From assembly GCA_035549195.1 (NCBI GenBank), contig DASZRK010000040.1, positions 47,914 through 111,913 on the forward strand: a stretch of 64,000 nt of DNA. The letters are read 5' to 3'. The DNA comes from a bacterium (lineage in GTDB: Bacteria > Oederibacteriota > Muellerivitia > Muellerivitales > Muellerivitaceae). A model generated the notes under the pieces. The model searched no databases. It worked only from the letters and a program-made list of their open reading frames with translations, and was not told the origin of the DNA. Within the stretch, counting starts at the first letter, position 1. Every line of letters begins with the position of its first letter. The position numbers and the translations under genes are program-made. Of this stretch, positions 60,443 through 64,000 are shown piece after piece.

Positions 60443-62458
60443 CTATTCGGAAGGATCGGTCTTTGGTCGAACGGCCGGGGGGTGGAAGGGGATCATCTTG
60501 TCCTCCACCAAATAATGGCTCAATAGATAACCGATCAACCGATCCCCATAGGCGGTGTAATGACCGCTACAACATTGGGTGATGTCGGGATAATAGCCGA
60601 TCCGAAGGGCTTGGTATCCATCGCTCAGGTCCAAGAACGGGAAGCCGTACCGGTCGCTGACGGCCTGCCAAAAGGGGACCGCGCTATCCGGAAAAGGCGT
60701 ATAGGGGACGAAAAAAAGGACGGTCTTGGGTGACCCCCCCAGGAGTGTGGGAGAAGAGGAATATCGTTGGGCCATCATTTCAAGACGTTTTCCGGCCATT
60801 TCGGTCATATCGTCCTTCATCGTTTGATCCCCGTTCTTATAGATCGTCCATTGATCGTCCCGATCCATCGGGAAAGCGGCCTTGTCGGTGATCCGACCGC
60901 CCGATTTCAAGAAACGGTCGTAGAAATCCTTTGCAATTCCGGGTGGTATCCGCTGAGCCAAGGGCTTCAGGAGGTATTCGGGTTCGACATCCTCCGCAGG
61001 AATTCCCTCCGCGGTCATGGGGTGGATGAAATAGTCCTCATAAGCGGACCAACTGACCAAGGCCAGGACCATGTCGATACCGTACCGTTTTACGATGGGC
61101 GGGATCTCATAAGGGGCGTAGCTGCTTAAGTTCCGGTCCTTTCGGTTCCATTCCAGGACCTCGAACCGCGTCGAAATTCCCCGAAGAGCCGCTTCCGTGT
61201 TCAAGAAGAACTCCAATTGCTTTCCCATGGTGTCATTGCGGAATGTCCCCAAAAAAGCTTGGTAGGTCAGGTTGAAATCGTATGGGGGACCGGGGACGTT
61301 CCGGGGCCCCACATAGGTCCGAGAGTCCCCCGCCAATAGGATGCGGAAAGTGTTTTTGGGCTTCTGGGGAGGATAAAGGTAATCCATGACCACGGTGCCC
61401 GGTTCCGAGTTGGTGAAAGATTTCCAATAGGGGCCAAAATCATAATCCTTGAACGAGACGACGCCATTGCGAACGATGTGATTGAAGGGTTTTGAAAGAT
61501 AGAATTTCCTGTCCTCGGTCGGTGAGGCGATGAAACCAACGGGATTATTGGTCGTGAAGGCCAGGAATGGCTCGAACCCTTGATTGCGGTTGTCGATGGT
61601 GAAATCCCATGCGGTGGCCAGGGTAACGGGGACGGTCGGATCACCGATCTTGACCAAGGGTTCTTCGCCTATTTGGAGCGCATAAAGCGAACCGCCGGAA
61701 AAAGCCATCTCTTGGACCAGATGCGCCTGCCCGAAGGTTTCGGGGATCACGGGGGTGGCCAGCGGAAAGGGAAGGTCCTTCCACTTCATCCGAAAGACCA
61801 TTGACCCATCCCGGTCGGCCACGAAGAGGCCGTCCGGGCCAGCGGCGAGGGCCATGGGGGATGGGATCTTGGGGTCGTCCCGCAGGATCGTAGCGGCCAT
61901 CGAGGTCTTGAGCTCGAGACGAATGAGGTCCTTCTGGTCGGGTTCAGTGAAATAGAGGCAATCGGTCTTGGAATCGTACAGCAGGTCCCAGATACGAAAG
62001 TCACCCGGAAGGGTGGTGACGGTCCTGGCCCGGAGGTCCAAGACCCGCAAATGAAGGCTCCCCCGGTCGTAAACCACAAGTCGATCGGGTGGAGCGAACA
62101 CCAGCCGGCCGGGCGAATTGAGGTTTGCTTTATCGAAGGGTCCATCGATGTTCCCGGAGGTCCCGGTCCCGACCAAGGTCTGGACCTCGTTCTTCCGGTC
62201 CAAGAGAACCACGCGGACCCTGGAGTTGTCCGTGTCCGCCACAAAAAGTCTTTCTCCCTCGGGATCGAACGCGAGTCCCGAGGGGTTATTGAACCGTGCC
62301 CGCTGGAACGCCCCGTCCCGGTATCCGGCCTCAAATCCACCCGCGACCAGGCTGTTGAAGTATTCCATGGGGGCCGGATCGGACCAAACGATCGAATCCG
62401 ACCCGAAGAAGGAAGTGAAAAGGAAAAGAATGGGCAAGCCGAGTTTCAGGCGGAGCAT
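60443..62458 (-). CDS. Secreted NHL propeller fused to an SGNH/GDSL hydrolase domain
   Basis: 671 residues from ATG at 62456-62458 with AAGGAGG just upstream. Signal peptide 1-25 or so (IVWSDP). NHL-type blades up to ~350 (LAFDPEGERLFVADTDNSRVRVV). The C-terminal SGNH domain has block I ILLAGDSRTY with the Ser nucleophile and block V-like SGHYTAYGDRLIG with His. It could deacylate a surface glycan. Convergent paralogue of the 58445 gene, 12 bases between stops. Confidence 0.82.
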   Translation of the reverse strand: MLRLKLGLPILFLFTSFFGSDSIVWSDPAPMEYFNSLVAGGFEAGYRDGAFQRARFNNPSGLAFDPEGERLFVADTDNSRVRVVLLDRKNEVQTLVGTGTSGNIDGPFDKANLNSPGRLVFAPPDRLVVYDRGSLHLRVLDLRARTVTTLPGDFRIWDLLYDSKTDCLYFTEPDQKDLIRLELKTSMAATILRDDPKIPSPMALAAGPDGLFVADRDGSMVFRMKWKDLPFPLATPVIPETFGQAHLVQEMAFSGGSLYALQIGEEPLVKIGDPTVPVTLATAWDFTIDNRNQGFEPFLAFTTNNPVGFIASPTEDRKFYLSKPFNHIVRNGVVSFKDYDFGPYWKSFTNSEPGTVVMDYLYPPQKPKNTFRILLAGDSRTYVGPRNVPGPPYDFNLTYQAFLGTFRNDTMGKQLEFFLNTEAALRGISTRFEVLEWNRKDRNLSSYAPYEIPPIVKRYGIDMVLALVSWSAYEDYFIHPMTAEGIPAEDVEPEYLLKPLAQRIPPGIAKDFYDRFLKSGGRITDKAAFPMDRDDQWTIYKNGDQTMKDDMTEMAGKRLEMMAQRYSSSPTLLGGSPKTVLFFVPYTPFPDSAVPFWQAVSDRYGFPFLDLSDGYQALRIGYYPDITQCCSGHYTAYGDRLIGYLLSHYLVEDKMIPFHPPAVRPKTDPSE

Positions 62459-62677
62459 GGAACCTCCTTGGTTCGCGGGGGATGGGCGCTTGTTTTCCGA
62501 TGATATGAGGCCCTATTGGTAAATCGTTGGATTTTATCACAAATACAATCCCTCCCGTGAGAACGGATGAGCGGTCCGGGAATGGAACGAAAATACCTTT
62601 CACCGTCAAAACAGACCGGCTGTGATAAGATTGCCCGAATTCCAGTTGCCCGATCCGATTCCATTTTGGGAAAAAGA

Positions 62678-63391
62678 ATGCCCGCCAAACGCACCCTTCC
62701 GGTCCGAACGGATTTCGAACGCCATAAGGACACCTATCGTCAGGAGATCAAGGAGTCCATTTCTTTCATTGGACAGGACCTTGAATTTTTCACCAAGGTC
62801 AAGGTGGACTCCCTATTGGATTTGACCCGTCGATTGGTAGGGGATCCCTCGGGCCTGAGGATCCTGGACGTGGGTTGCGGTATCGGGATCACGGACCGCC
62901 ATCTGACCGGGCGGTTCAATAGGCTTTACGGGGTGGACGTAAGTCCGGGTATCGTCCGCAAGGCGAAAGCCCTCAATCCCAAAGCCACCTACCGTCATTA
63001 CAATGGGGACAGGCTACCTTTTCCATCCGGATCCATGGATGTGACCTTCGCCATTTGCGTCATGCATCACGTCAAACCCGACGGTCTCCAGCGGTTCACG
63101 GAGGAGATGGGCAGGGTCACCCGGAAAGGGGGGCTTATGGTCATCTATGAGCATAATCCCTTGAATCCCTTGACCCGAGTCGCCGTCTCCCGTTGTGAAA
63201 TGGACCATGACGCGATCTTGCTGAGAATGGGGCAGGTTGGTTCCTTGTTGGGTAAAAGCGGCGAGATCCTAGAAAAACGGTACATCCTATTCACGCCCCT
63301 GCGCCCGGCTCTCTTTCGGGCTTTGGACAGGTCCTTGGCCTGGCTTCCCTTGGGAGCTCAATATTATGTCGCGGCCCGCAGGCCCCACTGA
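62678..63391 (+). CDS. Class I SAM-dependent methyltransferase
   Basis: 237 residues from ATG 62678; the open frame extends upstream to 62567 without a ribosome binding site. Motif I is ILDVGCGIGITD, then YGVDVSPGIV, GDRLPFPSGSMDV and CVMHHV. The C-terminal part holds a hydrophobic YILFTPLRPALF segment. The N-tail (MPAKRTLPVRT) is mildly basic. Acceptor unknown. The 219-base upstream region contains no other gene. Confidence 0.8.
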   Translation: MPAKRTLPVRTDFERHKDTYRQEIKESISFIGQDLEFFTKVKVDSLLDLTRRLVGDPSGLRILDVGCGIGITDRHLTGRFNRLYGVDVSPGIVRKAKALNPKATYRHYNGDRLPFPSGSMDVTFAICVMHHVKPDGLQRFTEEMGRVTRKGGLMVIYEHNPLNPLTRVAVSRCEMDHDAILLRMGQVGSLLGKSGEILEKRYILFTPLRPALFRALDRSLAWLPLGAQYYVAARRPH

Positions 63392-63442
63392 TCCGACATG
63401 GTCCAAAGAACAGGGAAAAAGGTCGGCAGCGGATGGGTTGGT

Positions 63443-64000
63443 TTAGGTCCGGGTCAAAGGATCGTAACTGAGCCGCAGCAACAGGGCCCGGCCCAGGTAT
63501 TTCAGGAGGGTGGAAAGGCCTAGCTTCGATTCCCCCCGGGTGCGGTCGATAAATTCGATGGGAACTTCCTTCAACCTTAATCCGGCCAAGCGGCAGCGGT
63601 AAAGGATCTCCGAGACCGTGAAAGGGTCCCGAGCCTGGAGGGTCCCCACTTGGATGGCCTTGAGGGCGGCCTTGGAAAAGGCCCGGAACCCCGAGGTGGG
63701 ATCCCTGGGGGAAAGACCCAGCACGAACTTCAGGTAATAACGGGCGAAATTGCTGGTCCATTGCCGGTGGAACGGCCGGTCCATATCCTTGCCCCCTTCC
63801 ATGTAGCGGCTCCCAATGACCACATCGGCTTGCTTTTTCTCCAGGGGTTCGAGCATCGACGGGATGAATCGGGGCTGGTGGGAAAGGTCGGCGTCCATCT
63901 CCACCACCGCGTCCGCACCCATGGAAAGCGCCTTCACGAAACCATCCCGGCCCGCCCAACCCCTTCCCTTGACCGAACGGTCCCATTGTAAAAGGAAGAG
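63443..64000 (-). CDS. GT2 polyprenyl-phosphate-mannose synthase-like glycosyltransferase (N-terminus outside window)
   Basis: The frame is open to the window edge; about 185 C-terminal residues are present. Motifs are K-G-R-G-W-A-G-R-D-G-F, VVEMDADLSHQP (the metal/nucleotide DxD region), VIGSRYMEGG, SGFRAFSKAAL and VPIEFIDRTRGESKL, the standard DPM1 order. There is no membrane helix at the C-terminus, as in the bacterial soluble type. It makes polyprenyl-phosphate hexose, the donor for GT-C enzymes. Its edge location prevents seeing its start. Confidence 0.85.
   Translation of the reverse strand, partial: LFLLQWDRSVKGRGWAGRDGFVKALSMGADAVVEMDADLSHQPRFIPSMLEPLEKKQADVVIGSRYMEGGKDMDRPFHRQWTSNFARYYLKFVLGLSPRDPTSGFRAFSKAALKAIQVGTLQARDPFTVSEILYRCRLAGLRLKEVPIEFIDRTRGESKLGLSTLLKYLGRALLLRLSYDPLTRT

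Overview
This 64 kb window is high-G+C DNA (about 60% by eye), densely coded, with almost all genes on the + strand. TTG and GTG starts are common and ATGA/TGATG overlaps are frequent. It carries Kdo, lipid A and Lpt lipopolysaccharide genes, so the host has a Gram-negative outer membrane. It also has RpoN, PtsN, HPr kinase and a mannose-type PTS. I cannot assign a phylum from sequence alone; an uncultured Gram-negative lineage outside the model Proteobacteria is my inference. I saw no CRISPR array, tRNA, rRNA, transposase or phage gene, and no gene-free stretch exceeds 300 bases.

Region 1 (1-4.2 kb): the tail of a probable methyltransferase, a DinB-like protein, a siroheme sulfite/nitrite reductase with its co-directional partner, and a flavin reductase. 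Region 2 (4.3-19.2 kb): a housekeeping envelope/regulation block. It runs zinc-ribbon protein, kdsD, kdsC, lipid A acyltransferase, lptC, lptA, lptB, a phosphatidylinositol-type synthase with inositol-1-phosphate synthase, a secreted S1/P1 nuclease, an amidohydrolase, then rpoN, hpf, ptsN, hprK and a membrane-anchored YvcK. Region 3 (19.3-26.2 kb): a complete mannose-family PTS (EIIA, EIIB, EIIC, EIID, HPr, EI) with a GH57 glucanotransferase between EIIB and EIIC. HprK and HPr with its regulatory Ser suggest carbon control tied to glycogen or maltodextrin use.

Region 4 (26.3-33.7 kb): carbonic anhydrase, an outer-membrane protein, a DUF2723/TPR membrane glycosyltransferase, two small lipoproteins (one with LysM), and a small group with two unrelated-fold di-iron enzymes.

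Region 5 (33.8 kb to the end) is a surface-glycan island and the most unusual part. It has SAM methyltransferases (one fused to GtrA), a WbpD-WbpB-WbpE set for a diacetamido-uronic acid, and two GT2 polyprenyl-phosphate-sugar-type synthases. It also has an operon-like run of six large GT-C membrane glycosyltransferase-like proteins, five of them ending in a PA14-like beta-sandwich. Membrane-anchored NHL propellers are interleaved with them; one is interrupted at a G8 tract. At the end lies a convergent pair of secreted NHL-propeller/SGNH-hydrolase fusions. Most of the propellers and GT-C proteins share a short Lys/Arg-rich cytosolic N-tail despite unrelated folds. The working model is lipid-linked sugar made by the GT2 enzymes, transfer outside the cytoplasmic membrane by the GT-C array, and trimming or deacylation by the NHL-SGNH proteins. 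That model is inference.
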